Origin: Marinosulfonomonas sp.
GTDB taxonomy: Bacteria; Pseudomonadota; Alphaproteobacteria; Rhodobacterales; Rhodobacteraceae
Assembly (NCBI GenBank): GCA_026984915.1
Contig: JALSRG010000084.1
Location: 1-38,701, forward strand
Direction of reading: 5' to 3'
DNA: 38,701 nucleotides
Shown here one piece after another: positions 7,924-18,038 of this stretch (position 1 is its first letter; each line of letters begins with the position of its first letter). The notes beneath the pieces are model-generated. The model did no database searches and was not told where the DNA came from. It was given only the letters and a program-made list of their open reading frames with translations. A program made the translations under genes and the position numbers.

Positions 7924-8421
7924 TCAATAGATATAGCGGATCTGGTCGCTCCAGTAACGCTCCATCCGCCGGAGAGAGACGTTGATCTCTTCAACCCCGT
8001 CACTTCCCAAAACACCCTTGGCCTGCAGCCCTTCGGCATGGCGGGCAAACAACTTGCCCACGACATCGCGGATATTCCGGCCGGATTCTGTCAGCCGGAC
8101 CCGCACGCTCCGGCGGTCCATCTCACACCGCTGATGGTGCATATAGCCCATATCAACCAGTTTTTTCAGATTATAGGACACATTGGAGCCCTGATAATAG
8201 CCGCGTGATTTCAATTCACCCGCCGTGACCTCGTTATCGCCGATGTTGAACAGCAGCAGCCCCTGAACCGCGTTCACCTCCAGCACACCGACCCGTTCGA
8301 ATTCGTCCTTTATCACGTCCAGCAGCAACCTGTGCAGCCGCTCGACCAGGGCCAATGCCTCAAGATACCCCGAAATAAAGGATTGCTGCTGCGCCGGAGC
8401 GACTGCCTTGTTCATGCTCAT
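7924..8421 (-). CDS. MarR-family winged-helix regulator, LdtR-like
   Basis: The 165-residue protein carries a MarR-type core: VNAVQGLLLFNIGDNEVTAG, a recognition-helix region RGYYQGSNVSYNLKKLVDMGY, and a wing with the classic DRRSVRVRLTESG. The GYYxGSNVSYNLKKLV text matches what I remember of the LdtR group in alphaproteobacteria, reported to control an L,D-transpeptidase and stress responses in Liberibacter and Sinorhizobium; that subfamily label is from memory. A GTG at 8433 is in frame, but the ATG at 8421 is placed seven bases after GGAG and is preferred. No transpeptidase gene is adjacent, so the target is elsewhere. Confidence 0.82.
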   Translation of the reverse strand: MSMNKAVAPAQQQSFISGYLEALALVERLHRLLLDVIKDEFERVGVLEVNAVQGLLLFNIGDNEVTAGELKSRGYYQGSNVSYNLKKLVDMGYMHHQRCEMDRRSVRVRLTESGRNIRDVVGKLFARHAEGLQAKGVLGSDGVEEINVSLRRMERYWSDQIRYIY

Positions 8422-8511
8422 AATGCTCTCCACCTGAAAACTGCTGACATGCAGATTGGGCAGAAATGCCGAACATTCCGTTAAATCCGGAGAAAAACCG
8501 CCAAAATTTCA

Positions 8512-8790
8512 TCAAGCCTCTGAATCAAATGCATGATTTTTTATATCGGTGAGCAAATCCCGGTACAAATCCGGCATCGGCAGCTTGCCGTTGATCCAGT
8601 AGTGCAGATCATGGTCGTTTTCCCAGAGCAGCCTGTCATACAGCGTCAGGTGCTCTTCGTCCATTTGCGCCAGCCGCGCGTCAGCATAAGGCCCCAGGAT
8701 CATGTCCATCTCCTTGATGCCGCGGCGCCAGGACCGCATGCGCAGACGTTTCAGACGCGCATCGGGGGTTTCTGTCGCGGCTCTGGTCAT
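8512..8790 (-). CDS. sdhE: Succinate dehydrogenase assembly factor SdhE
   Basis: SdhE promotes covalent FAD attachment to SdhA of succinate dehydrogenase. The 92-residue protein shows the family motif RGIKE at residues 23-27 within RSWRRGIKEMDMILG, a small five-helix layout, and DRLLWENDHDLHYWI in the second half. It starts at an ATG that overlaps the stop codon of the upstream XRE gene by 4 nt (ATGA), so the two are translationally coupled. The sdhCDAB genes are not in the window. Confidence 0.9.
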   Translation of the reverse strand: MTRAATETPDARLKRLRMRSWRRGIKEMDMILGPYADARLAQMDEEHLTLYDRLLWENDHDLHYWINGKLPMPDLYRDLLTDIKNHAFDSEA

Positions 8791-9197
8791 TCTGTTTTAT
8801 CCTTTACGATCATGCGCAGGCGCTTTTCCAGCCGATCCAGCTTGGCGGCACTGCTGTTCATCTCGGCCTTCAACGCGCGCATGTCCCCCAACAACTCCTT
8901 GATGGCTTCTGTAACAGATTTGTGGTCTTCCGGGGCTTCCAGCCCGTCGCCTTCACCATTCAGCAGCCACATCACCGAAACATTCAGGACACCGGATACC
9001 ATCTGCAGCTTGTTGGCGCGCGGTTCCGAGAGGTCTTCCTCCCAGTTCAGCAGGGTCCTGTGCTTGACCCCGAGGCGGCGGGCCAGTTCTTCGGTCGTCA
9101 TTCCCAAATCCTCGCGCGCCCCGGCCAGGCGATCTCCCAGGGTGGCGGTTCCGGCCGAATACCAGCCTGCCGCCGCATCCTGTTGCGTATCGGGCAT
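8787..9197 (-). CDS. XRE-type helix-turn-helix regulator
   Basis: The 136-residue protein has a helix-turn-helix of the lambda-repressor/XRE kind at about residues 20-77 (GDRLAGAREDLGMTTEELA, RLGVKHRTLLNWEED, SEPRANKLQMVSGVLNV). A charged C-terminal helix follows that could form a coiled coil (KELLGDMRALKAEMNSSAAKLDRLEKRL). A good AGGAG lies about eight bases before the ATG. It overlaps sdhE by 4 nt. Just upstream lie tandem 10-bp repeats (9213-9251) that would be a natural autoregulatory site. Targets are unknown. Confidence 0.85.
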   Translation of the reverse strand: MPDTQQDAAAGWYSAGTATLGDRLAGAREDLGMTTEELARRLGVKHRTLLNWEEDLSEPRANKLQMVSGVLNVSVMWLLNGEGDGLEAPEDHKSVTEAIKELLGDMRALKAEMNSSAAKLDRLEKRLRMIVKDKTE

Positions 9198-9212
9198 AAG
9201 TACACTCCTGCT

Positions 9213-9251
9213 ATCGCCTTCATCAGCCTTGATCAGCCTTGATCGGCGTTC
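9213..9251. repeat. Tandem 10-bp repeats between the XRE gene and the aminotransferase
   Basis: ATCAGCCTTG occurs twice in a row (9222-9231 and 9232-9241), flanked by diverged copies ATCGCCTTC (9213-9221) and ATCGGCGTTC (9242-9251). The array starts 15 bp upstream of the XRE start codon, inside the divergent promoter region. Operator function is inferred from position only. Confidence 0.6.
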
Positions 9252-9273
9252 GGGCGCACCCTAAGACAAGTAG

Positions 9274-10503
<1,230 letters not shown>

Positions 10504-10512
10504 GAACACGCC

Positions 10513-10917
10513 ATGGTTGTCGCGCTTCCAGACTATTATTTCCGGGTCCGCGAAAACGGGGCGGTGGTTTTTCGGGTCGACACCGAAAACCGGCAGCGCC
10601 GGATCGATATGGAGCAAATAGCCGTTCTGAACATACGCAACGGCGAGATCAAACCGCATGGTGGGCGCGAGTTGAGCAAAACCGATCTGAAACGCATTCG
10701 CCAGTGGATGAAAGAGCGCTCTGCCGTGCTGGCGGCGCGCGACATCGACGATATTTTCCGGGCGACGGATCATCTCAACCTGACCACCCAATGGGCCCAG
10801 TCAAAGGCCACACCGGAACAACTGGAAGAGGTAACGGATGCTTTGCTGATGGCCATGCATGACCTGCGCACGGTTCTGGTGCGCAAAAAGGCCGAAAGGC
10901 TGACGAAAGGGAAATAG
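10513..10917 (+). CDS. Conserved small protein of unknown function downstream of the aminotransferase
   Basis: This is a soluble 134-residue protein. Its first half is strand-like (YYFRVRENGAVVFRVDTENRQRRIDMEQIAVLNI) and its second half helical and charged (LSKTDLKRIRQWMKERSAVL, then TPEQLEEVTDALLMAMHDLRTVLVRKKAERL). There is no signal peptide, membrane segment or recognisable catalytic motif. It starts nine bases after the aminotransferase stop codon with AGGAA ahead of the ATG, so the two are almost certainly co-expressed. I do not recognise the family. Confidence 0.75.
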   Translation: MVVALPDYYFRVRENGAVVFRVDTENRQRRIDMEQIAVLNIRNGEIKPHGGRELSKTDLKRIRQWMKERSAVLAARDIDDIFRATDHLNLTTQWAQSKATPEQLEEVTDALLMAMHDLRTVLVRKKAERLTKGK

Positions 10918-10944
10918 CGCCCGCCCCCATAAACCACACAGCAC

Positions 10945-10995
10945 CCGCTGGCGAATCCCCGATGTCGGTTGGCCCTGGGGTCAGCCCGCCAGCGG
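10945..10995. terminator. Inverted repeat between convergent genes
   Basis: CCGCTGGCG (10945-10953) and CGCCAGCGG (10987-10995) are exact reverse complements separated by 33 nt, in the gap between the 134-residue protein gene and the opposing small exported protein gene. The long loop makes termination uncertain. The same segment shares pieces with the inverted-repeat unit at the right end of the window. Confidence 0.3.
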
Positions 10996-11006
10996 CGGCG
11001 TGGCGC

Positions 11007-11354
11007 TCACAGTTCTATCTCGTTGCCGCCGTTTGGCCTGACAAGTTCACCGGGTTTCTTGCGGCGGATGATGATATCGCCGTTGGGCAGAACTTCGGGC
11101 GCATGATACATGCTCATATCGCCGATCAGCCCGCGCAATTGCTGCATGGCAGGGCCCCATTCCTGCGCCATGCCCTGCAAATCCTTCATGGCCGGCTGCA
11201 TTTCCTGCAACAGCCCCCGCATCAGCATATTCGCCCCCCTTTCGATCAGGGAAAGGCCTTGCTCGACCTCGGGATCCACGGTTTTGCGGTCTTCGGCCAA
11301 GGCGGGTGCACCCCCGGCGACCACAAGTGATATGGCAAAAAGAAACTGTTTCAT
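11007..11354 (-). CDS. Small exported protein of unknown function
   Basis: The 115-residue product has a clear signal peptide (MKQFLFAISLVVAGGAPALA, cleavage near residue 20). The mature part is helical and rich in methionine and glutamine (MLMRGLLQEMQPAMKDLQGMAQEW), and ends in a short basic/strand segment (NGDIIIRRKKPGELVRP). I know of similar roseobacter proteins that carry a misleading 'AAA ATPase' label, but no nucleotide-binding motif is present. A longer frame exists upstream, but the ATG at 11354 begins the signal peptide. It lies 37 nt after an endonuclease/exonuclease/phosphatase gene on the same strand. Confidence 0.72.
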   Translation of the reverse strand: MKQFLFAISLVVAGGAPALAEDRKTVDPEVEQGLSLIERGANMLMRGLLQEMQPAMKDLQGMAQEWGPAMQQLRGLIGDMSMYHAPEVLPNGDIIIRRKKPGELVRPNGGNEIEL

Positions 11355-11391
11355 GCCCTCAATATAGGGCCTTTGGAGCGATTCTTTAAGG

Positions 11392-12417
11392 TCAGAGATC
11401 AATATCCAGTGAAACCGGGAAATGATCGGAGGCCGTCAGCAATGCCTCGCGCAGTTCCGGGGTGTTGTAGCAGACCGGATCATCAAACGGATGCCAGATG
11501 CGCCATTCGGGATGTTTCGCCATCAGATCCGGGGAAACCATGATGTAATCGAGCAGCGCCGAGAGAAACCGCTTCTGCTGCTTGATGAAAAACCGTGATG
11601 TCACCGGCCAGGCCCCCACCTTGCGGCTGAGAACCATATGCGCATGCGGATCAAACAGCGTCTTGCGGCCGTTTTCCCCCAGTACGATCTCGACCCCCGA
11701 GCGGCCGAACAGCTTTTCATATTCATCAAGGCCGGGGCCGTCGTTGAAATCTCCCAGCACGATCAGCGGTTGCTGTTGCGCCAGCAAATCATCCACCCGC
11801 TTGCGGATCCAGATGCATTGCGCCAGTTGCTTGCGGCGGTTGTCGATGGCGATGCGCATCATTTCCTTTTTGCCGCGCGCGCCGTGCGGCGCCTTGGATT
11901 TGGCATGCACACCGATCAGTTGCAGGCTGCTGCCCTTTTGCGTTGTCAGCGCGACCTCCAGCGGCGGCTTGGAAAACCGGATGCGTTCGGGGGCGGCGTC
12001 GACATCCAGATCCCACAGGAAAACCCCGTCAAACCGGGGGGCGCCGCGCGCGCCTTTCTTGCTGGTTTGTGCCCCTTTCGGATCATGGCGCGCGGTTATC
12101 CTGTCCGGATCATACAACAGCGAAATTTCCTGCTGGGTGTCATTCACAAAGCCCATCAGGGCGCGGCGCGCCCGCAGATCAAAGCGTTTTGCAAAGTTTT
12201 CGAGCGCGCGTTCTCCGGAGCGTTTGGAACTGCCGTCCGGCGCCTCGATCACCATCACCGCATCCGCATCCAGCGCGGTAAAGACGATGCCCAACGCGGT
12301 AATCTGCTGCAGCCGCGTCACATTGTGCCGCCCGGACCAGCCGTTATCCTCGATCAGCCGGCCATGGCCATCAAACAGATCGTTGAACCACTCGACATTA
12401 TAGGTAACGATACGCAT
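11392..12417 (-). CDS. Endonuclease/exonuclease/phosphatase-family protein
   Basis: The 341-residue protein shows the DNase I-like metal-phosphoesterase layout: Asn7 in MRIVTYNVEWFND, a conserved HAKSK segment, VLGDFNDGPG with the catalytic Asp/Asn pair, and a C-terminal ASDHFPVSLDIDL with the catalytic His. It lacks a signal peptide, so it should be cytoplasmic. The substrate (nucleic acid, phospholipid or sugar phosphate) cannot be read from the sequence. The ATG at 12417 overlaps the last base of the upstream DjlA-like stop codon (TGATG), so the two are coupled. In-frame sequence upstream of this ATG lies inside the other gene. Confidence 0.85.
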   Translation of the reverse strand: MRIVTYNVEWFNDLFDGHGRLIEDNGWSGRHNVTRLQQITALGIVFTALDADAVMVIEAPDGSSKRSGERALENFAKRFDLRARRALMGFVNDTQQEISLLYDPDRITARHDPKGAQTSKKGARGAPRFDGVFLWDLDVDAAPERIRFSKPPLEVALTTQKGSSLQLIGVHAKSKAPHGARGKKEMMRIAIDNRRKQLAQCIWIRKRVDDLLAQQQPLIVLGDFNDGPGLDEYEKLFGRSGVEIVLGENGRKTLFDPHAHMVLSRKVGAWPVTSRFFIKQQKRFLSALLDYIMVSPDLMAKHPEWRIWHPFDDPVCYNTPELREALLTASDHFPVSLDIDL

Positions 12418-13097
12418 CACTTGCCCCTGTTCTGAATTTCCTCCCAGGCGCGGTTGATGGCGACCAACCTTTCCTGCGCCATCCGGACAGCTTCCTCGGG
12501 CACACCGCGGGCCAGCATTCTGTCGGGGTGGCATTCACGCACAAGGTTTTTCCAGGCGGTGCGGATTGTCTGCGCATCCGCATCCGGCGCAACCCCCAGA
12601 ACCTCATAGGGGTCGCGTTCGGAATCCGGCACGAAGCGGGCCCTGAGGCTGCGGAACTGGCGCTCGCCCAGCCCGAAGATAGAGGCGATGCGGTGCAGGA
12701 ACCTGTCCTCGTTCGGGTGATAGGCGCCATCCGCCATGGCGATGTGGAACAACCCTTCCATGACATCGCACAAGACCTCGCTTTTTTCACCAAACATGGA
12801 TTTGACACGGCGGGCGTATTCCTCAAACCCCGCCACATCCTGACGCGCCAGATTATAGACATGGGCGGCGTGGCGCTCTTCCCCGGCCGGTATCTGAAAA
12901 ACCTGGCGAAAGGCGGTGACCTCATCGCGCGTGACCTGGCCATCGGCCTTGGCGAGCTTTGCCCCCAGGGCTATGACGGCAATGGTGAAACCGACGCGGT
13001 GCTCGGGGGGGGTGCGCAGATGGCTGAAAACATCGCCCAGGCTTTCACCTTTGGCAAGGGCCGAAACGGCAGCGGTTATGCGTTCCCAGAGCGACAT
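12417..13097 (-). CDS. DjlA-like TerB/J-domain co-chaperone
   Basis: The 226-residue protein combines an N-terminal TerB-like helical domain (about residues 30-150, VGFTIAVIALGAKLAKADGQVTRDEV and then MADGAYHPNEDRFL) with a C-terminal J domain (about residues 163-226). The HPD tripeptide that stimulates DnaK ATPase is at residues 190-192. This is the DjlA architecture, but the N-terminal transmembrane anchor of E. coli DjlA is absent, so it is probably soluble. It overlaps the following gene by 1 nt. No strong ribosome-binding site is visible. Confidence 0.85.
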   Translation of the reverse strand: MSLWERITAAVSALAKGESLGDVFSHLRTPPEHRVGFTIAVIALGAKLAKADGQVTRDEVTAFRQVFQIPAGEERHAAHVYNLARQDVAGFEEYARRVKSMFGEKSEVLCDVMEGLFHIAMADGAYHPNEDRFLHRIASIFGLGERQFRSLRARFVPDSERDPYEVLGVAPDADAQTIRTAWKNLVRECHPDRMLARGVPEEAVRMAQERLVAINRAWEEIQNRGK

Positions 13098-13168
13098 CTT
13101 GCCAGCCTAGTGGAATATGCGGCCGCTGTCAGGCCAACAATTGAAATGATCCGGTGAAAGGCGCATTG

Positions 13169-13780
13169 TCACAGGTCGCGCGCGCCGTGCGGCGTGTCAA
13201 TAACCGCATGGAACGATACGGCCGGCCCCTGTGCAATCGTGACGCGCCCTTCGTCCAGTAGCGGCGCCAGTGCCGCAGAAAGGTTCTGCGCCTCCGGGTG
13301 AGTGATCTCCAGCCCCAGCAGGCGGCAGCCGCTCTCGGGCAGAAGCGCGGCGGGATGCGCCCGGCCCTGCCACTGGATCAGCGCGGGAAAGGCACCGGCA
13401 AACGGCAGCTTTCCGTTCTCTGGCACCGCCATTTTCCAGCGCAGTTCACCGCGCGACAGCGCCACCGGCTTTCCCACCCCCGGCGGGCTGGCGGCAACGG
13501 CCCTGTCCAGATCATCGCAGCGGCAAATCCAGTTGGTCAGGCGCGCAGGGCCCTGGAAATGATCCAGATCGAACCAGCGGGGATGTGCCGGCGGCGGGGC
13601 CTCGGGATTGATCGCGATCACCTCCAGGTAAACATCGCCCAGCCTCAGCAGCATGTTATGGGTCCCCATATGGGCATGCAGGCCCCCGGCAACCAGTTTG
13701 ACGCCCAGCGCCTGTTCGACAGAGGCCACACCGTCGGCCAGGTTTTCCGCTGCAACGGCCAGATGATCCAGATCAAGCAT
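13169..13780 (-). CDS. VOC-superfamily protein (glyoxalase-like domain)
   Basis: The 203-residue protein begins with the VOC motif LDLDHLAVAAENLADG and continues with HMGTHNMLLRLGDVYLEVIAINP. This is the first beta-alpha-beta-beta-beta unit, with putative metal ligands His5 and a Glu in YLEV. The second half is less regular, as in the PF13468-type glyoxalase-like proteins. The reaction is unknown. The ATG at 13780 has GGGGG about five bases upstream; in-frame codons further upstream lack a ribosome-binding site. It diverges from nhaA across 138 nt with an AT-rich stretch near 13875-13900. Confidence 0.8.
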   Translation of the reverse strand: MLDLDHLAVAAENLADGVASVEQALGVKLVAGGLHAHMGTHNMLLRLGDVYLEVIAINPEAPPPAHPRWFDLDHFQGPARLTNWICRCDDLDRAVAASPPGVGKPVALSRGELRWKMAVPENGKLPFAGAFPALIQWQGRAHPAALLPESGCRLLGLEITHPEAQNLSAALAPLLDEGRVTIAQGPAVSFHAVIDTPHGARDL

Positions 13781-13918
13781 TTCATCCCCCAAAGCGGCAC
13801 ATGCCACCGCTTGGTGCCGCGTGCCGCATAAAAACGCAACCCCTGGCATTGAAAACAGCCTGCAATGGATTACCTAACGCAGAACACTTATACATAACCA
13901 AAACAGTCGGAAACCCAT

Positions 13919-15091
13919 ATGCCCCTGATACGCGCCTTTGACCGCTTTTTCAAACATGACGCTGCCGGGGGAATTTTGCTGATGCTTTCTGCGGCCATGG
14001 CCCTGATTGTCGCCAATTCCGCCCTTGCGCCCTATTATGAAAACCTGCTGGGATCCTATCTGGAAATCAGCCTGAACGGCACCGGGCTGGCCAAGCCTCT
14101 GATCCTCTGGATCAATGACGGTCTGATGGCGGTTTTCTTTTTCCTGATCGGGCTGGAACTGAAACGCGAATTGCTGGAAGGCAAACTGAAAAACCCGCGT
14201 GACGTTTTGCTGCCGGGGGTGGCTGCACTGGGAGGCATTACCATTCCGGCACTGATCTATGCCGGCTTGAACTGGGGGCAATCCGACACGATCGGCGGCT
14301 GGGCCATTCCAGCGGCAACCGATATTGCCTTTGCCCTGGGAATTCTGGCGATGGTAGGCAAACGTGCGCCCGTATCGCTGAAAATCTTTCTGCTGACGCT
14401 GGCCATTCTGGACGATCTGGCCGCGATCCTGATCATCGCGCTGTTCTATACGGCAGAACTGAAAATCGACTATCTGCTGATGGCGCTATTGCCGCTGGCC
14501 GCCATGTTCTGGCTGAACAGGCGCGCCACCCACCGTGTGGCGCCGATGCTGTTGCTGGGCGTGATCCTGTGGGTTCTGGTGCTGAAATCCGGCGTCCATG
14601 CCACCGTTGCCGGCGTGCTGACCGCCTTTTTCATCCCGCTGAAAGACAAATTCGGAAAATCACCGCTGCATGCGCTGGAACACGGGCTCGCGCCCTATGT
14701 GCTGTATCTGATCGTGCCGATCTTTGCCTTTGCCAACGCCGGTGTGGTGTTGCAGGGGCTGTCTGTCGCCGATCTGGTTGCACCGGTGCCGCTGGGCGTG
14801 GCCCTGGGCCTGTTTGCCGGCAAGCAGATCGGTGTTCTGGGGGCGGTTTTCCTGATGGTCAGGCTGGGGCTGGCACGCTTGCCGCATGGCGCCAACTGGG
14901 GCCATATCTATGGCGTGGCCTGCCTGGCCGGGATCGGCTTTACCATGTCACTCTTCATCGGCGCGCTCAGCTTTAGCGACGCCGAGCTGATGAACCAGGT
15001 GCGCCTCGGGGTTCTGAGCGGTTCGCTTGCATCCGCCCTTCTGGGCTACGGTGTTCTCCGCCTGTTGCGCCCGACACAACAGACAGCCTGA
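13919..15091 (+). CDS. nhaA: Na+/H+ antiporter NhaA
   Basis: NhaA exchanges internal Na+ (or Li+) for two external protons across the inner membrane and matters for salt and alkaline tolerance. The 390-residue length is standard. The functional aspartates are all present: Asp135 in AATDIAFALG, and Asp165-Asp166 in LAILDDLAAIL, corresponding to E. coli D133, D163 and D164. About 11-12 hydrophobic helices can be followed. The N-terminus (FDRFFKHDAAGGILLM) is typical. It stands alone on the plus strand, facing the mutase gene convergently. Confidence 0.96.
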   Translation: MPLIRAFDRFFKHDAAGGILLMLSAAMALIVANSALAPYYENLLGSYLEISLNGTGLAKPLILWINDGLMAVFFFLIGLELKRELLEGKLKNPRDVLLPGVAALGGITIPALIYAGLNWGQSDTIGGWAIPAATDIAFALGILAMVGKRAPVSLKIFLLTLAILDDLAAILIIALFYTAELKIDYLLMALLPLAAMFWLNRRATHRVAPMLLLGVILWVLVLKSGVHATVAGVLTAFFIPLKDKFGKSPLHALEHGLAPYVLYLIVPIFAFANAGVVLQGLSVADLVAPVPLGVALGLFAGKQIGVLGAVFLMVRLGLARLPHGANWGHIYGVACLAGIGFTMSLFIGALSFSDAELMNQVRLGVLSGSLASALLGYGVLRLLRPTQQTA

Positions 15092-15129
15092 GCAAGGCCA
15101 TCCCCCGCCCTCGCGTCTTCCCCTTGTGC

Positions 15130-15164
15130 AAATATCCCCGGGGTGCGGGGGCAGGCAGCCCCGC
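15130..15164. repeat. GC-rich 3'-end repeat with hairpin between nhaA and the mutase gene
   Basis: AAATATCCCC (15130-15139) is the reverse complement of the GGGGATATTT seen at 34967-34976. It is followed by a hairpin, GCGGGG (15145-15150) with CCCCGC (15159-15164). I recall similar GGGGATATTT sequences as abundant repeats at gene ends in Rhodobacterales. Here it may act as a terminator for the two convergent genes. Confidence 0.55.
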
Positions 15165-15220
15165 GCATGGCCGCATGCCTCCGCAATACCGGGGGGCACA
15201 GACCTGCAAACCACATGCCA

Positions 15221-17359
15221 TCAGCCGTTTGTGCGCGCAGCCCGGATCAGCTGCAACACATCCTTTGCCGCATCCGGAATGTTGGTGCCGGGGCCGAATA
15301 TGGCCTTCACACCGTTTTCATACAGAAAATCATAGTCCTGCTGCGGAATGACCCCGCCGCAAATGACGATAATGTCCTCGGCGCCGGCATCCTTCAGCGC
15401 CTGCACCAGCTTGGGCGCCAGCGTCTTGTGCCCCGCCGCCTGCGAGGAAATCCCGACCACATGCACATCGTTGTCGATCGCATCCTGCGCCGCCTCTTCC
15501 GGAGTCTGGAACAGCGGGCCGACATCCACGTCAAAGCCGATGTCGGCGAATGCCGTAGCGATGACCTTGGCACCACGGTCATGCCCGTCCTGCCCCATCT
15601 TGACCACCAGCATGCGCGGGCGGCGCCCCTCTTCCTCGGCGAATTTTTCAACATCGGCCTGAATGGCGGCAAAGCCCTCGTCGCCTTCATAGGCCGCCCC
15701 ATAAACGCCGGCCAGTGTTTTCACCTCGGCCCGGTGCCGGCCGAATACCTTTTCCATCGCCATTGAGATTTCCCCTACTGTTGCCCGGGCGCGGGCCGCC
15801 TCGACCGCGCGCGACAAGAGATTGCCCTCGCCGGATTGCGCCGCCGCCGTCAGCGCCTCCAGCGCCCCGTCCACCGCCGCCTGATCGCGGCTTTCGCGCA
15901 GCTTCTTCAGCCGTGCAATCTGGCTTTCGCGCACCGCCACATTATCGACATCCAGAATGTCGATCGCATCTTCCTTGTCCAGCCGGAACTTGTTCACCCC
16001 GACGATCACCTCATCGCCGCGATCCACCGCCGCCTGACGCCGCGCGGCGGCCTCTTCGATCCGCAGTTTCGGCATGCCAGAGGCCACCGCCCTGGTCATG
16101 CCTCCCATTTCGTCGATCTCACCAATCAGCTTCCAGGCTTCCTCGGCCAGATCGGCTGTCAGTTTCTCGACATAATATGACCCGGCCAGCGGATCGACCA
16201 CATGGGTGATACCGGTCTCATTTTGCAGGATCAACTGGGTGTTTCGGGCAATGCGGGACGAAAATTCCGTTGGCAAGGCAATGGCTTCGTCAAAAGAGTT
16301 CGTGTGCAGGCTCTGGGTGCCGCCCAGCACCGCGCTCATCGCCTCGTAAGCGGTGCGCACGATATTGTTGTAAGGATCCTGCTCCTGCAAGGACACCCCC
16401 GAGGTCTGGCAATGGGTGCGCAGCATTTTCGAGCGCGGATTCCTGGCGTCAAACTCTGTCATGATCCGGTGCCACAGAAAACGCGCGGCGCGCAGCTTGG
16501 CAGCTTCCATGAAAAAATTCATGCCGATGGCAAAGAAGAACGACAGGCGGGGCGCGAAATCATCCACCCCCAGACCGCGCTCCATCGCCGCCTTGACGTA
16601 TTCCTTGCCATCGGCAAGCGTGAATGCCAGTTCCTGCACCAGAGTGGCGCCGGCCTCTTGCATGTGATAGCCGGAAATTGAAATCGAATTGAATCTGGGC
16701 ATATTTTTCGACGTGAATTCAATGATATCCGAGACAATCCTCATGCTGGGTTCGGGCGGATAGATATAGGTATTGCGCACCATGAATTCCTTCAGAACGT
16801 CATTCTGGATGGTGCCCGACAGGGCGGCGCGCTCCACCCCCTGTTCCTCACCCGCAACGATGAATGACGCCAGCACCGGAATGACCGCGCCATTCATCGT
16901 CATCGAAACCGAAACCTTGTCCAGCGGGATGCCGTCAAACAGGATCTTCATATCCTCGACACTGTCGATCGCCACACCGGCCTTGCCCACATCCCCCACC
17001 ACCCGCGGATGATCGGAATCATACCCACGATGCGTGGCCAGATCAAAGGCGACCGAGACCCCCTGCTGCCCCGCATCAAGCGCCTTGCGATAGAACGCAT
17101 TGCTTTCCTCGGCGGTGGAAAACCCGGCATATTGGCGGATGGTCCAGGGGCGCCCCGCATACATGGTGGCGCGCGGCCCGCGGGTGAACGGCTCAAACCC
17201 CGGCATCGCCCCCATATGCGGCAGATCTTCCGCGTCTTCGGCCGCGTAGACCGGGGCAACATCAATGCCTTCAGGCGTGTGCCAGGTCAGATCGGACAAG
17301 GGGCGCCCGCGCAGTTCCTTCTCGGCCAGCTTTGCCCAGGCTTCCTTTTTCTTGCTCAT
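15221..17359 (-). CDS. mcm: Methylmalonyl-CoA mutase, adenosylcobalamin-dependent
   Basis: The enzyme isomerises (R)-methylmalonyl-CoA to succinyl-CoA, the last step of propionyl-CoA assimilation. The single 712-residue chain has the N-terminal TIM-barrel acyl-CoA domain (for example [39 protein letters not shown]) and a C-terminal B12 domain. The base-off cobalamin motif is at D591-x-H593-x-x-G596, then [11 protein letters not shown] and VICGGVIP. The ATG at 17359 is preceded by AAGGAACG; a long in-frame upstream extension has no family similarity. It lies downstream of pccA and a membrane protein gene on the same strand, with a DUF4174 gene on the opposite strand in between. Confidence 0.96.
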   Translation of the reverse strand: MSKKKEAWAKLAEKELRGRPLSDLTWHTPEGIDVAPVYAAEDAEDLPHMGAMPGFEPFTRGPRATMYAGRPWTIRQYAGFSTAEESNAFYRKALDAGQQGVSVAFDLATHRGYDSDHPRVVGDVGKAGVAIDSVEDMKILFDGIPLDKVSVSMTMNGAVIPVLASFIVAGEEQGVERAALSGTIQNDVLKEFMVRNTYIYPPEPSMRIVSDIIEFTSKNMPRFNSISISGYHMQEAGATLVQELAFTLADGKEYVKAAMERGLGVDDFAPRLSFFFAIGMNFFMEAAKLRAARFLWHRIMTEFDARNPRSKMLRTHCQTSGVSLQEQDPYNNIVRTAYEAMSAVLGGTQSLHTNSFDEAIALPTEFSSRIARNTQLILQNETGITHVVDPLAGSYYVEKLTADLAEEAWKLIGEIDEMGGMTRAVASGMPKLRIEEAAARRQAAVDRGDEVIVGVNKFRLDKEDAIDILDVDNVAVRESQIARLKKLRESRDQAAVDGALEALTAAAQSGEGNLLSRAVEAARARATVGEISMAMEKVFGRHRAEVKTLAGVYGAAYEGDEGFAAIQADVEKFAEEEGRRPRMLVVKMGQDGHDRGAKVIATAFADIGFDVDVGPLFQTPEEAAQDAIDNDVHVVGISSQAAGHKTLAPKLVQALKDAGAEDIIVICGGVIPQQDYDFLYENGVKAIFGPGTNIPDAAKDVLQLIRAARTNG

Positions 17360-17569
17360 GTCACGTTCCTTTTTCCTTTGCCGGCTGCGGCGCGCTTGTT
17401 GCTGATCCCTGTGGCCGCCCGTGTTGTCCGCTGCGCCAGCCCCGGATGGTCCGGAAACACGCCGGGATGCCGTGCAGGCCCCATGCTGAACGTGTTTTTT
17501 TGCCGCCGGGTACGATAGCTCTTCGGATCCGGGCCAATCCCCCCTATATCGGAAGGAGAAGGAGCCTGA

Positions 17570-18031
17570 ATGAAACCCTTGTTTTCCATTGTACTTGCGG
17601 TGTTGCTGCCCATCACGGCAATGGCGCAAACCGATCTGTCGCAAACACCCGATGCCGACAGCGGCCTTACAACCTTTTCCGCCAATGAGGTAAATCTCGA
17701 CGATTTTCTCTGGATGGCCCGGCCGCTGATAATCTTTTCCGACACCACGGCGGATCCGCGGCTGAAACGGCAGCTGGATCTGCTGGCCGCACGCCCCGAG
17801 GACCTGACCGAGCGCGATGTCGTGGTGATCATCGATGACGACAAGGATTCGCAAAGTGAGGCCCGCGAAAAACTGCACCCGCGCGGCTTTGCCCTGGTTC
17901 TGATCGACAAGGACGGCAGCGTCATGCTGCGCAAGCCGCTGCCATGGAGCACCCGCGAGCTGTCACGCGCAATCGACAAGACGCCGTTGCGCCAGCAGGA
18001 ATTGCTGGATGCGCGGGAAAGCGGGTCATAG
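17570..18031 (+). CDS. DUF4174 exported protein
   Basis: The 153-residue product has a signal peptide (about residues 1-20, ending MAQT). Its mature domain carries the DUF4174 pattern: [43 protein letters not shown], then [21 protein letters not shown] and a C-terminal [13 protein letters not shown]. The fold may be thioredoxin-like, but no CxxC is present, so redox activity is not implied. A double AAGGAG precedes the ATG. It is inserted, on the opposite strand, between the mutase gene and a membrane protein gene, with 7 nt to the latter's stop codon. Confidence 0.8.
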   Translation: MKPLFSIVLAVLLPITAMAQTDLSQTPDADSGLTTFSANEVNLDDFLWMARPLIIFSDTTADPRLKRQLDLLAARPEDLTERDVVVIIDDDKDSQSEAREKLHPRGFALVLIDKDGSVMLRKPLPWSTRELSRAIDKTPLRQQELLDARESGS

Positions 18032-18038
18032 CAGGCCA

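Noticed and set aside
17360-17878. Upstream extension of the methylmalonyl-CoA mutase frame
   Set aside because: It lies antisense to the DUF4174 gene and precedes the normal mutase N-terminus, which has its own Shine-Dalgarno sequence.
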